From NCBI GenBank assembly GCA_010093685.1, contig MU006219.1:825531-889530 (forward strand): 64,000 nt of DNA, written 5' to 3'. The notes below the pieces were generated by a model that did not search any database, was not told the origin of the DNA, and worked only from the letters and a program-made list of their open reading frames with translations. This document shows, one piece after another, positions 11,695-23,295 of the stretch (position 1 is the first letter of the stretch; each line of letters begins with the position of its first letter). The position numbers and the translations under genes were made by a program. Source of the stretch: Ophiobolus disseminans. Lineage: Eukaryota; Ascomycota; Dothideomycetes; Pleosporales; Phaeosphaeriaceae.

Positions 11695-14600
11695 ATGTCG
11701 TAGGTGCCCTCGCCGTGCGACACATGCAGCCATGAGACATAGCTAACACGGGTGTCATAGGGGTTCCAACACGATCAAAGGTTCGTCGCAATACACGAGT
11801 GCACAGAGAGTGCATGCAGCTGCTGACCGTCGGACAATGCAGTCGTGGCGCGCTTCCGCCCCCAGAACAAGATCGAGAAGGCCAGCGGCGGAGAGCCCAT
11901 AGTCGACTTCAACTCGGACGACACATGCACGATCCAGGTATGCTGCAGCGTCTGAGTATGGCCGTGGGATGTGCTGCTGACCACCATGTGCACAGTCCAA
12001 CGAGGCCGCGGGGGCCTTCACCTTCGACCGCGTCTTCGACATGGCCTCGCGCCAGGCCGATGTCTTCGACTACTCCATCCGCTCCACCGTCGACGACATT
12101 CTGAATGGGTACAACGGCACCGTCTTTGCCTACGGGCAGACCGGCGCGGGAAAGTCCTATACCATGATGGGAAGCGACATCGACGACGAGGCGGGGAGGG
12201 GTGTCATCCCACGTATCGTCCAGCAGGTCTTCGCAAGCATTCTCGCGTCGCCAAGCAACATCGAGTACACCGTCCGGGTCAGCTACATGGAGATCTACAT
12301 GGAGCGCATTCGAGATCTGCTCATGCCGCAGAACGACAACCTGCCAGTACACGAAGAGAAGAACAGGGGCGTCTATGTCAAGGGCCTGCTGGAAGTCTAC
12401 GTTGCAAGCGAGGACGAAGTCTACGAGGTCCTGCGAAGAGGTGGCCAAGCAAGAGCAGTCGCAGCCACGAACATGAACGCAGAGTCCTCTCGGTCACATT
12501 CTATTTTCGTCGTAACTGTATCTCAGAAGAACGTCGAGACGGGATCACAGAAGAGTGGCCAGCTTTTCCTGGTAGATCTGGCTGGTTCCGAAAAGGTGGG
12601 AAAGACCGGAGCAAGTGGACAGACGCTCGAAGAGGCCAAGAAAATCAACAAGAGTTTGAGCGCGCTGGGCATGGTCATCAACTCTCTCACGGACGGCAAA
12701 TCCTCACATATTCCCTACCGAGACTCGAAGCTTACGCGTATCCTGCAAGAATCGCTTGGTGGCAATTCTCGAACGACTCTCATCATCAATTGCTCGCCAA
12801 GTAGTTACAACGACGCGGAAACGCTCAGTACCCTGCGATTCGGTATGCGTGCAAAGTCGATTAAGAACAAGGCCAAGATCAACGCGGAGCTTAGCCCTGC
12901 AGAACTCAAGGCCATGCTCAAGAAGGTGCAAGGGCAGGTCACAAACTTTGAAACCTACATCTCCGCACTTGAGGGCGAAGTGTCATTATGGCGCGGTGGA
13001 GAGCCTGTACCAAGGGAGAGATGGATACCAGCATTGGAGAATGGCACAACTACCAGCAGGAGACCAGCGTCGACACCTCGCGCTGGCACGCCCTCACGGC
13101 TAGATGCCACCAAGAGACCGGAAACGCCGTCGCGACCGGATTCGAGAATGGACATGGAACGAGCAAGCACGCCGAGTATACCCCTAGAGAAGGACGAGAA
13201 AGACGAGTTTTTGAAGAGAGAGAATGAACTGCAAGATCAAGTCGCGGACAAGGAGTCACAACTCACCAAGGCCGTGGACCAGCTCAGCACCGCCAAGGAC
13301 GAGTTGCAATACTACAAGGATCGAGATTCCAAGACGAACAAGGACAACGAGCGGATAACTTCTGAGCTTAATGAGATGAAAATGCAGGTGGAGAAGATTC
13401 AATTTGAAAGTAAAGAGGCCCAGATCTCCATGGATGCCCTCAAGGAAGCAAACTCGGAGCTTACCACCGAGCTCGATGATGTCAAGCAGCAGCTTCTTGA
13501 CGCGAAGATGAACGCAAAAGAGACTAGTGCAGCAATGGACGAGAAGAAGAGGAAGAAGGCTGAGGCTATGGCACAAATGATGGCTGGATTCGACCTTGGC
13601 GGCGAAGTTTTTAGCGACAACGAGCGCAGCATACGGAGGATCATCGAGCAACTTGACCAGCTGCACGACATGAGCTCGGCTGGAGAGGCAATTGCTCCAG
13701 ATGCGCTACAAGAGCTACGAGAGAAGATTGTGGAAACACAGGGCATTGTCAGGCAAGCCGAGTTGTCGCTTACTGCACGGAACGAGGAGGACAGCGCACA
13801 CAACAAACGACGAGAAGCCTTGGAAGCAAAATTCACTAATCTACAGAGCTCATACGAAGAATTGCTCCAGCGCAACCTCTCCGAGGCCGACCAAGAGGAG
13901 CTCAAGACGCGCCTCGCCGATGCATATGCTGCGAGACAAGAAGGCAACGTCGAGCTTGTCGAAGACCTCAAGCAAGATCTAGCACGAAGAGCAGAAGATA
14001 ACACCAAACTCAAGACCGAGATCGAAGGCCTACAGCAGCGCATTAAGAGTGGCGCGATTGCTAACGGCGTCGCCAACGGCATCAGTGGCAAGACTGTCCA
14101 ACAGCAGATTGCCGAGTTTGACAACATGAAGAAGAGCCTGATGCGCGATCTTCAGAATCGATGCGAGCGCGTACGTATTCACACCCCCTACTTTGCTGAT
14201 AGTGATAACTAATTTGGGTTCTACAGGTCGTCGAGCTTGAAATTTCCTTGGACGAGACCCGCGAGCAATACAACAACGTTCTCCGCACGTCCAACAACCG
14301 CGCCCAGCAGAAGAAGATGATGTTCCTCGAACGTAACCTCGAGCAACTTACCGTCGTGCAACGCCAGCTCGTCGAGCAAAACAGCTCGCTGAAGAAGGAA
14401 GTCGCCATTGCAGAACGCAAACTCATCGCCCGTAATGAGCGGATACAATCGCTCGAAAGCTTATTGCAAGACTCCCAGGAGAAGCTTACTGCAGCAAATC
14501 ATCGGTACGTCTAGACTATGTGTTCCTAGAAGGAAAGTGTATGCTAACATGAGTCTAGATTTGAACAACAACTCGGAGCCGTCAAAGAGCGCCTCGAAGC

Positions 14601-14823
14601 CGCCAAGGCAGGTTCAACACGCGGTCTCGGCTCGCCCGGCGGTGCCGGCGCTTCATATGCTTTCGGCGGCGGCGTAGGGTCACGCATCGCCAAGCCTCTA
14701 CGCGGTGGAGGTGCCGTACAAGACGGACCCGTATTGCCCATCATCGGCAGCCTGCAGAAGCAAGACGAGGGCGAGGGCAACAAGGCCAAGCGCACGAGCT
14801 GGTTCTTCAACAACGGGCGATGA
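11695..14823 (+). CDS. Conventional kinesin (kinesin-1) heavy chain
   Basis: Six exons: 11695-11699, 11761-11780, 11843-11937, 11996-14170, 14227-14504 and 14559-14823, giving 945 residues, the size of fungal kinesin-1 (Neurospora NKin class). The first coding exon is only ATGTC, followed by a GTAGGT donor; splicing gives MSGSNTIKVVARFRPQNKIE. The motor has the P-loop GQTGAGKS (residues 87-94), switch I SSRSHS, and switch II DLAGSEK (from residue 234). After the neck comes a Thr/Pro-rich hinge near residue 350. Long heptad coiled coils rich in Glu, Lys and Gln follow, then a Gly/Arg-rich tail. It is a plus-end motor for vesicles and organelles along microtubules. The 5' junctions rest on consensus and register; the rest is firm. 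Confidence 0.93.
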
Positions 14824-15450
14824 GCTATTTCTCCGGGATGGACAATGTACACCGGAACTATCTTTACTCTGGAGGGGGCATTGGGCGCATAGGGGCGTAT
14901 GTCTGGATAGAGACAATGTGTATGGGTAAGAGGACGCTTCCATGTCTAACGCCCACTACGAACTTGCTAGGCTGGCGACGGGGATATGGGGGCGATGTGC
15001 TTGCATGACTTGGGAGTTTGGTGTGCTTGTCTCGCTTCGCTTCTCGTGCACCTTATACCATAGACTCGAATTGAATGGCTTGTTTCATGGACAATGAAGT
15101 GTGTGGGTATAGGAACGTGGTGTAATCACTTTCTGATCGAAGTAATTGGCATGTACAACTTGCTGACTGTTTCTCACAGCGCATCTCGAACTCTATACAC
15201 CACCGTAAAAATCCTAAACTCTGCATCATGCTTCCATCACTTTTCCCAACAAGTCAACATCCCACCCCCAAACCCGCACCTCTCCTCATCTTTGCCCAAA
15301 AACTGCACTGCATACTCCCCATCCAACTCATGTGCGTCGTGCATAACTCCGTATCGACGCCACGCCAGCATCCATGTGACATGGACGACTTTCCACTCCA
15401 CGAATGGTACAGGACACTTTGTCCGAACCAGGCGTGCGTACTACCACCGC
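14824..15450. other. Convergent intergenic region
   Basis: 3' flanks of the kinesin gene and the minus-strand gene at 15451. Nothing else recognised. Confidence 0.5.
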
Positions 15451-16308
15451 TTAGTAGTGAAGGACGTAGGCGCCCATTCGGCCCGCAGTGCGTGATCGAT
15501 CGGGTCCTGATTCCGGGCGCCACGTATCGTGGTCGCGAGCGCGGCGCCTTCGGGAGCGTTGTGGTCTCGGCGTGCGTGTTTGTGAACGTGAGCATGAGTG
15601 TGGAGGGGATACTGCTCTGGTAGAGTCAATTCGCGTTGCATCCCTCTTGTCTATGGTGTGAAGCTCACCACTGTCCCGAACACTCTGCGTTCGCTGATTC
15701 AGCGGCACCCATTCTTCCTCTTCTATTGCGGCTTTCACGCGCTGACAGAGCTTATCCACGCGCTCTGCGTCCTCGCGGATCTTGTGCGTCACCTTCTCGT
15801 CTGTGAAGCCCAACTCGCCGATTTGGCGCTTCCATTGTCGCAGGCCGCGCACGTCGCTGTGTAGGTGCTTGCCTATGTCGTGGATGCGCGCGATACTTGC
15901 GGTTGTCCAACGCGGGCCGGCGGGGCAGTCGCGTGCGTAGTTGATTACGAGGTCGTAGGCGCGTGTGGTTTGGCTTATGATGTCGTCTAAGGCGGTGGAC
16001 CAGAGCTGGGGACCGTCGTCTGCTACTGTGGGTAGAAGTTGAGGTGAGGGCTCTGGAGTGGGCGAGCGGTTACGCTTCCGGGGCACGACGGGGATGAGGT
16101 TGGGGTTTTTGTGCGTGGTGTCATCGTGTGTGGGAGGGGTAGGCGGGAGTGAAGGACTGTGGGCGCGAGAGGAGGCAGGTGCGTCCCGGACGTCTTGATC
16201 GGAGTCGGCGGGTGGGCGTGTGGGCGGATCTCGTACATGGTCGTTGTAGGAGGGACGATACGAGTTCCAGTGCTCTGGATTTGCGCGAGGGCGCTGGGGA
16301 TGGGCCAT
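15451..16308 (-). CDS. Unknown protein with helical central region
   Basis: One exon encodes 285 residues from the ATG at 16308; the frame extends seven codons further only through a TTG. I do not recognise the family. Residues 1-90 are Pro/Ser/Arg-rich and probably disordered. The middle, from about LWSTALDDIISQTTRAYD to AAIEEEEW, is predicted by eye to be alpha-helical and carries regular charged residues. The C-terminus is Arg/Ser-rich and basic. There is no signal peptide or membrane segment. The gene is divergent from DBF4 across 1.25 kb. The size and lack of stops support a real gene, while the C-terminal third could instead be spliced differently. Confidence 0.6.
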   Translation of the reverse strand: MAHPQRPRANPEHWNSYRPSYNDHVRDPPTRPPADSDQDVRDAPASSRAHSPSLPPTPPTHDDTTHKNPNLIPVVPRKRNRSPTPEPSPQLLPTVADDGPQLWSTALDDIISQTTRAYDLVINYARDCPAGPRWTTASIARIHDIGKHLHSDVRGLRQWKRQIGELGFTDEKVTHKIREDAERVDKLCQRVKAAIEEEEWVPLNQRTQSVRDSGELHTIDKRDATRIDSTRAVSPPHSCSRSQTRTPRPQRSRRRRARDHDTWRPESGPDRSRTAGRMGAYVLHY

Positions 16309-17555
16309 GCTGGAAGTCGATGTGGATGTCAAGGCAGGTGGTGATGGGAGGGAAGGAACGAGCTTTTATGACGAGGAGGGACATTTGAGACCGTGTTTGA
16401 TTTTAGTGAAAGTAAAGACAAGTGCACGTGCAATGTCTCAGCGGGTGAAAACTCGTGCCAGAAGCATCGCACGTGTCCGTGTAAGGCCCAGCCTGGTGTA
16501 TGACAAGAGAGAGAGTGGGCAGCGACGAGCAAGCACTCAGAATCCATGTTGGTACAGACGTAAGAGAATACATCCGTACTAACTCTTGAGCCACTGATTT
16601 AAGAAGTGACAACCAATATGAGACAATAACCGGGAAAAGAACGAAAGTCTACATTCCCAACAATGATACAGATGTGCTATGTCATGTTACCACATTTCAA
16701 CGAAGTTTAAGAGTTGAAAGTCACGCACTATCGAAAATAAGCCAAAGGGCAGCTACCGCATGGCCTAAGGGACATGGGCATCAAATGAAGGAACTGGCAT
16801 GTTCATCTTGAGAGCAAAATAAGGTGCAAGAGTAGTGCAAAGACCGAGAGAAGGGTTGAATCATTCTCGCCGGTAGAACAGGGAGAAATGATGTATGGTG
16901 CCTCCAAGTGTGCCAGCCCCGAATGTTAAGTAGAAACGCCATATAATAAGAAATGAAGTGAGAATCCTTCCGGCAGCGACCTGATCTATATTCGATTGAA
17001 ATAGCATACGAGAATGTAGGGCATCTCCAGTGCAACGCTGCTTCCGTCTGAGCTGGGCTGTGATGAAAGCGGGGGGCCACGGAAGGAAAGAACGACACGA
17101 AGGTGGGCGCTGTGGTCATTCAGAAGAGCCGTATGGTTGCCAGATTGCACGACAAAGTCAGCAAGTCGTTCACGCAGGGTGGAGCACAACAACATGGCGT
17201 GCATTGGCGCTGTTATTTGCATCGGTAACGCGGTTGCTGTGACATCAATCCTTGCAGGAGCGCGCTAGGCCGTGCATCGTTCTCTCCCGTCCAGCCACAC
17301 ACAACAAGACGACTCTCGTGTCTCTCTCTCCAGCCCACGACGACATAGACGGCCGTTCCGACGCGACTCTCGCTCAATTGCTTCTTGCTTCTTCTTCTCT
17401 TGACACCCAACGCTTTGGAACGCTGTCATGGCTCTTGCGCGCTGCTGAAGAATCCTCGTACCGCCATTACGTCGCGTCGCGCTCAGGAACCTCGGACCCC
17501 ACACCACCAAATCTGCATCCACGCTCCCAGCCCCCTCCCCTTCTAATATCCACAC
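16309..17555. other. Divergent intergenic region before DBF4
   Basis: No gene recognised. The last 300 bp before DBF4 are rich in CT tracts. ACGCG cores, the centre of the MCB element bound by the G1/S factor MBF in yeasts, lie at 17228-17232 and 17361-17365. A role for them at a replication gene is inference. Confidence 0.45.
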
Positions 17556-19426
17556 ATGACCTCAGTGCTTGTGCCGCCTTCGCCGCACCTCCCCGGAGCC
17601 ATGTCGAACAACAGAATCCCGCTGGCAAACATCCAGAATGCCACCAACAGCCCGCTGCGTCCAGCGGCCATCGGGGGAAAGCGCCAGAGGTCCCATGCCT
17701 CTGAGCAGCGCGACACCCTCTACGGACAGCCCCCCACCAAGAAGCACATTGTCGCCGTGGACGATGCAGAGTCGCGTCGCCATGGCCTCATCCGCCGGTC
17801 TGGAGCCCCGGCCACGGCCTTGACCCGCAAGCTCGAAGCCGCCCGCGAGCACAAGGTCCCTCCCAAACAGGCCGAGAAGGTGCAACGTGCATCCGGGGAC
17901 ATTGACACGATACGCCAATGGCAGAGGCACTACCGCCGTCTCTTCCCCACTTTCAAGTTCTACTTCGACAATGTGTCGAGCACGCAGCGGGACAAGATCA
18001 TGTCCAAGGCCACCATACTGGGATCCCGCGAGATCACCTTCTTCTCCAAAGAAGCTACCCACGTTATCACGACGCGTCCCATCCCGAGCGACATCGACTC
18101 GAGCTCCTCTTCCCACACCAAGGGCACCGTCGACCCTTCCCAGCTCGGCAACGCGAGGTCCATATTCGATGCCGCCGTCAACAAATCGAGCGGTCGTGGG
18201 GACGTCATCCTGTACAAGGCGAAGGAGCTGGGTATGAAGATATGGTCGGTCGACAAGATCCAGCGCATGATCGACACCATGTTCAACAAGGAGACCGGGG
18301 AGGATCCGTCGAGCATCCAGATGCGTCAAATGGCGGCCATGCAACAAAAGGGACGACCGGCGGATCTACAGCGGCTGCTGCAGAATGAGAAGATGGACCG
18401 CGACTACATCCTCGCGTCCCAGGACCTCATTCTGCTGCGAGGCTACTATGTTTACGTGCACGACATGGACGAGGCTACACGACCTGTCATGATTCGCGAG
18501 TATCAGAAGGTCGAGAAAGAAAAGGGCAAGTGGCCCCAGTTCAGGGCTTCCGGAAACGGACGCTGCCCATTCGTCGATGATCCCAACTTCGGCCGCCGGC
18601 AGCAGGAGGAACAAGAGGCTCGACGTCTTCAGAAAGCCGCAGCCGCCCCACGCACACGCGCGGCGTCTGCAATCGAGCAGAAACTTGCTTTGGGCGAGAA
18701 CAACAATTTCGCGAGGCGGCCAAGCGCCCCAGCCGCCTTCATCAAGGTGGAAGAGGAAGACTCGAAGCCGCTGGATCCTCCAAAGGCTATTCCTGCCAAA
18801 CGTACAAGCACCGATGGCGTCCCCCCCATGTTTGGCAGCGCTCAAGCCAACATCCGCGTAATGCCTCGCTTCATTGCTGGTGAGCCTGTCGCGTCCGGTC
18901 TGCAGGCTTCCAATATCACCTCTGCTATTCGATCTCAGATGATCTCGTCAACTGCGGCAGCTCCTCGAGCCGGAAACAGCAAGGAGGTGAACGCACTGAA
19001 ACGAAAGGTCCTCGAGAAGAATAGTGTTCCATCAGCCAATACAAACAGTGGTCACTCCTCGGCTATGAACGATGTTCGAGCCATGCTAAATCAAGAGCAC
19101 ATTCCTCCGACTCGGGCTGCGAAGCGCAAGGCTCAAGAGACTCTTGGCTTCATTCATGAAGATGAGGACGTGGAGAGACAAGCCAAGAAGGCAGCAGCCC
19201 TGCGCAGACGGAAGACGGCCGAGAAGGAGCTCAAGCCAGGTTACTGTGAGAACTGCAGGGAGAAGTTCAACGACTTCGATGAGGTAAGACACTAGCACTC
19301 CTCGGTCCATTTGCAAAGCTAACACAATTGTAGCACGTTGTCTCGCGCAAACACAAAAAGTTCGCGGTTACCACTGAGAACTGGGCCGAGTTGGATCAGC
19401 TGCTTGCACAGCTCGATCGTCACTAA
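17556..19426 (+). CDS. dbf4: DBF4/NimO regulatory subunit of Cdc7 kinase
   Basis: Exons 17556-19283 and 19334-19426 are joined in phase 0 over a 50-nt GTAAGA..TAG intron, giving 606 residues. An alternative start is the ATG at 17601 (MSNNRIPLANIQ). A BRCT-like motif N (KFYFDNVSSTQRDKIM..TFFSKEATHVIT) lies around residues 130-170. Motif M follows near WPQFRASGNGRCPF. The C-terminus is the DBF-type zinc finger, GYCENCREKFNDFDE then HVVSRKHKKFA. The intron falls exactly between the cysteine pair and the histidine pair. In the family this protein activates Cdc7 to fire replication origins; Aspergillus NimO is the closest comparison. The identification is strong because all three motifs are in order. 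Confidence 0.94.
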
Positions 19427-20195
19427 GCTTATGCGCGGCACATAATCCTACGTTGCAACCCTAACGGCGTTCACGCACGACCTAATACCCACGAAACACA
19501 TTCTCCTTATCTGTCTCTTCGCTTCCTCCCGGACCCCCGGTGCATGGCTGTTTACTCTGCGAGCGAATACCCTTACACAGCATTTTGGTGACCCCAGCAT
19601 TTTCGAGGCGCATCTTCATCTTCTTTTGGCGGCATAGCTTGGTCGGAGATTTTTCCAATGGGCGGTACGATTTCGGTCTTTCCAGATCTTTGATGCATGC
19701 CTCATTGTACATACCTACTGCATTATGGCCACTGTGGTCTCTCTTTTGTCGATACTGTTTGCAATAGCAAGCTGGCAGGCTAGTGTGTTGGACGAGTAGG
19801 CGTTGGTACGATATGGAGGTTTGATGGATATCCTCAACAGGCAACACGAAGACGTGGCAGCATGGCAGAAGACGATGGCATATATCACTACCGCATTAGA
19901 TATCTTAGTAAATATCAATGCGAAAACTAACTTTTTGAACAAGCAATCATACGTGTTTGACCGCGAGGTAGTGCTGTGAGAGGGGCCGTGATTGGTTAGA
20001 TTCACGTTTACAGTGCGACTTGCCTCTTCTATCCTCGATTGCACACATCGCTCAGTCTCCCATCTTGCAACCACTCTCAACTTCTCAACTTTGCTTTTCC
20101 CGCCTAAGTTCTTTTACTCTTCATACTCGCTACTACCCCTGCGAGCACTCGATTTCTACGCTGAAATAGAACCACATCCCTGCTGCCTGCACGCC
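19427..20195. other. Intergenic, DBF4 to ATG12
   Basis: No gene recognised. An ATTGG (reverse CCAAT) lies about 200 bp before ATG12, followed by a CT-rich leader from about 20040 to 20140. Confidence 0.45.
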
Positions 20196-20845
20196 ATGTC
20201 CCGAGCCAGCACACCCGCCCAAGAAGAAAGACTCCTAGACGAAGACGACACCACCGAAGCGCCCCTCACCATGGCTGCATCCGTCGTGCTAACGAATCTC
20301 CCCCGCGACGCATCGAAAGCGCTTGAGAATGCGGGGGAATTGGCGATTCAGAAGAGTACATCATCACCCTCCCCCTTGTGCACTACCTCAACTACCAAAT
20401 TCCTCCAAACCACATATCAAAAACACACATCAAGAACAACATGCTCTCTTCTCACCCATATATTCATCTCCCTAGCCCACTAACAACCCCACCAGTAACC
20501 GTCCGCCTCCAACCCATCGGGTCCGCGCCACCCCTCACACAGCGCGTCTTCAAAGTAAACACCAAGCAGTCCTTTGCGGCAATCGTGCGCTTCCTGCGCA
20601 AGCGGCTGGGTACCAAGGAGCACGAGAGCGTGTTTTGTTATGTGGGGAGTGTGTTTGCGCCGGCGCTGGATGAGGGCGTGGGGAATTTGTGGACGGTATG
20701 TATGCTTTTTTGCATTTTTTTGGGAAGGGGATTTTGGTGGAGAGAAGGGGGAAATGATGGAGTATGGGGCTAATGTATTTGATAGTGCTTCAAGCAGGGG
20801 GATGAGTTGGTTGTGGGGTATGCTATGAGTCCGGCTTTTGGGTGA
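20196..20845 (+). CDS. atg12: Autophagy ubiquitin-like protein Atg12
   Basis: Three exons (20196-20355, 20496-20695, 20786-20845; introns of 140 and 90 nt, the first with a CACTAAC branch site) give 139 residues. Residues 1-52 are a poorly conserved acidic arm. The ubiquitin-like fold follows: TVRLQPIGSAPPLTQRVFKV, FLRKRLG, SVFCYVGSVFAPALDEGVGNLW, then CFKQGDELVVGYAMSPAFG. The protein ends on the glycine that E1 Atg7 and E2 Atg10 use to conjugate Atg12 to Atg5 in the family. The ending YAMSPAFG is diagnostic. The gene converges on panB, 253 bp away. Confidence 0.95.
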
Positions 20846-21098
20846 GGGGGATGGTATGGTCGGGGAGGCTTGAAAGGGGGTGTGGTGATGTGCGTTAGAT
20901 GGCAAGAGACGTGCATTGAAGATGATTCATCGGGGATTTTTTGGTAATAGGTAGATTTTAGCACGCACATCTACATGGCAGTATATCGTGCCAGATTTCT
21001 GGTCGTATACATCTAGCTCGTCAAATCTCTACGTATAGAGTGAGGGTATGAAGGAAGGAAAAATAGCAACGCCAACGACTATGCAACTCAACCGTCTT

Positions 21099-22179
21099 CT
21101 ACTCTTTCCTTCGCTTCTCCTCAATCATCTTCTCAAACTCGCTCACTACCTCTTTGGCAATCGGATACGTGTGCTCCACTGCCGGATACGCCCTACTCTT
21201 CACCTCTGTCCGATACTGCTCAATAGCGGCCTCGGCTTCGCTCCACAGATTGCCATACTGCTTCACAAACTTGGGCAGAAAGCGCCCAGGTGGAAAGTTG
21301 CCTAGCATATCCACCTGCACTAGTACCTGTCCTGAGCACCCGTTGCCAGCACCGATGCCGATGGTGGGAATACTTAGTTCCTTGGTGACTAGTGCAGCGA
21401 CTTCAGCGGGCACAGCCTCTAGCACCATGGCGAAAGCCCCGGCTGCCTGCACGGCGAGGGCGTCCTCTAGCACCTTCATGGCCGAGGCTGTGCTCTTGCC
21501 CTGGACGCGGAAGCCACCGAGCGCATTCTGACGCTGCGGCGTGAGACCGATGTGCGCGAGGACTGGTATACCGGCCTGGGTAATCTTGGCGATTGTGGGT
21601 GCCATTTCAGATCCACCTTCAAGCTTGACAGACTTCACGCGTCCGGTCTTGATCATTCGGATGGCAGAGGTAAGGGCTTGTTCGGGTGAGATTTCGTAGG
21701 AGCCCATGGGGAGGTCACCGACCTGGTGTTTGTGTTAGTATATTAATCGTCGATAAACGGTGGTAGACACGTACTGTGAATGCAGCCTTGGTAGCTCGCG
21801 CAACTGACTTGCAGTGAAGAAGCATCTCTTCCAAAAGCACCTCGCTCGTGTCTTCCATGCCCAGCGCTACCATGGCTAGACTGTCGCCGACAAGTATCAT
21901 GTCCATGCCGGCATGGTCGGCAACATGGGCACTGGGAAAGTCGTGTGCTGTGATCATCGTGATGGGCTCATTCTTGCGGTAAAGGCTTTGAAGGGTGTTG
22001 ATGGTGACGGGCTTGCGTGCAAGAGTCGACCCGGCACCAAGGGGAGAATGTGAGCTCCATCGTACTTGCGCGACGGGTGCGAGTATGTGTGGGTGCGACG
22101 ACAACAGCGAGGTTCGAGGGAGGGGGCTTTGACAGAGTCTCGACGACGTTCGGACGGTGTGCATGGTGGCATGCGACAT
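21099..22179 (-). CDS. panB: Ketopantoate hydroxymethyltransferase (PanB)
   Basis: Two exons on the minus strand, 21775-22179 and 21099-21722, flank a 52-nt GTACGT..ACCAG intron with a ACTAAC branch site in phase 0, encoding 342 residues. The first ~50 residues are rich in Ser, Arg and His without acids until residue 70, fitting a mitochondrial presequence. The TIM-barrel enzyme follows: ITMITAHDFPSAHVADHAG, ILVGDSLAMVALGMEDT, GDLPMGSYE, VKLEGGSE, AHIGLTPQ and IGIGAGNGCSGQVLV. It transfers a hydroxymethyl group from methylene-tetrahydrofolate to ketoisovalerate, the first step to pantothenate and CoA. All family motifs are present and in order. Confidence 0.95.
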
Positions 22180-23295
22180 TGTGAAATGGTCCGAATATGC
22201 GCTTCAGGGGTGGTGGTGGGGTAAGGTGTGATTTCTGAGCGTCTCGGAGGATATTGCGAAGGCAAAATCAGCAGCCATGGCGAGGGGCAGATTGGCTCAG
22301 TTTTATGAAGCTGTACAGAAAGTTGCGCTGTAGAGCTTGTACTGCTGGGCCTTGGTGTAGAAGACAACCGAGGGTCCGGGCTCGAAGGGTCCAGTCCGCC
22401 GGCTAAGGCTTAGGTGCTGCTTTGTTAGCTTGCTGCGACTCGATTGCTCGGCAACTTTCCACCATGTTTGCGCTCGTTTCGGAGAAGACTATACGGGTCT
22501 TGAAGTTTGGCAGCAGCTTGCGACTGCTAAGTGCGGCTCCATAGTAGTTGAGTTGATGGTGCGAAGATTGACGGACGGACCCCCAGGCCGAGGCTCGGGG
22601 GTCAGCGGCTTTGCTGACATGCTATTGGTGATGATCGGGAGCCTCAAATGGAGCGAGCGACATCTCGATGATGGATCTTCTGCATGCGAATATCCGTCGA
22701 TGACTTGATGCATGCCTGCTCTTAAATGTATGTTTTGTGTACGCGATGGTTGCTGTGATTGCTACGTGGACCTTGCGGTCACCGCTCGGCTTAGTTAAGA
22801 CAGAGATCTGGTCGTCAGTAAGGCAGTCGAGATAAATGTCAGGAAAAATACATTTGGAGTACGACAGCTTCTGCATTCAATCCTATGTCGATAGAACGTC
22901 ATTCTCTAATCTTGGACCAAACGCACGATCAAGCAGTAGCGCGCCATGATTGCTTTGGTGAGCCTTGCCGAACACAAGCGCGACTTCCCGGTGCTCGTGA
23001 CCACGGCTCTGCACCAGTCGCTCCTTGTCCCTGTTCTATGACACCATTCGCATACTGAAACACACCACGCCAACCCGCTCCTATACCGATCCAAGCTTCA
23101 AACGACGACACACTGCCAACAAAGCAACTCGGCCTGCCAGCGAACAGCCCCCCGCCTGCTATCGATAGCCCCCGCGACTGACTCCAGAGAGTCATACGAG
23201 CTACCACCGCCCCTCACTCAATACATACATATTGGACAGGCACGAGCGATACAACAGACACATCTCGAAAGTGTGCCACAATAGCTTTCGGCAGC
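22180..23295. other. Divergent intergenic region, panB and UBC8
   Basis: No credible gene. Open frames are under 100 codons and mostly lack ATG starts. Promoters of both flanking genes must lie here; no clear TATA box was found. Confidence 0.45.

Noticed and set aside
13399..14127. 242-codon minus-strand frame opposite the kinesin coiled coil
   Set aside because: Ser/Leu/Ala-rich output is what the reverse of a Glu/Lys/Gln coiled-coil frame gives.
17562..18347. 261-codon minus-strand open frame antisense to DBF4
   Set aside because: It mirrors a GC-rich coding exon with confirmed domain motifs; no family pattern in its own translation.
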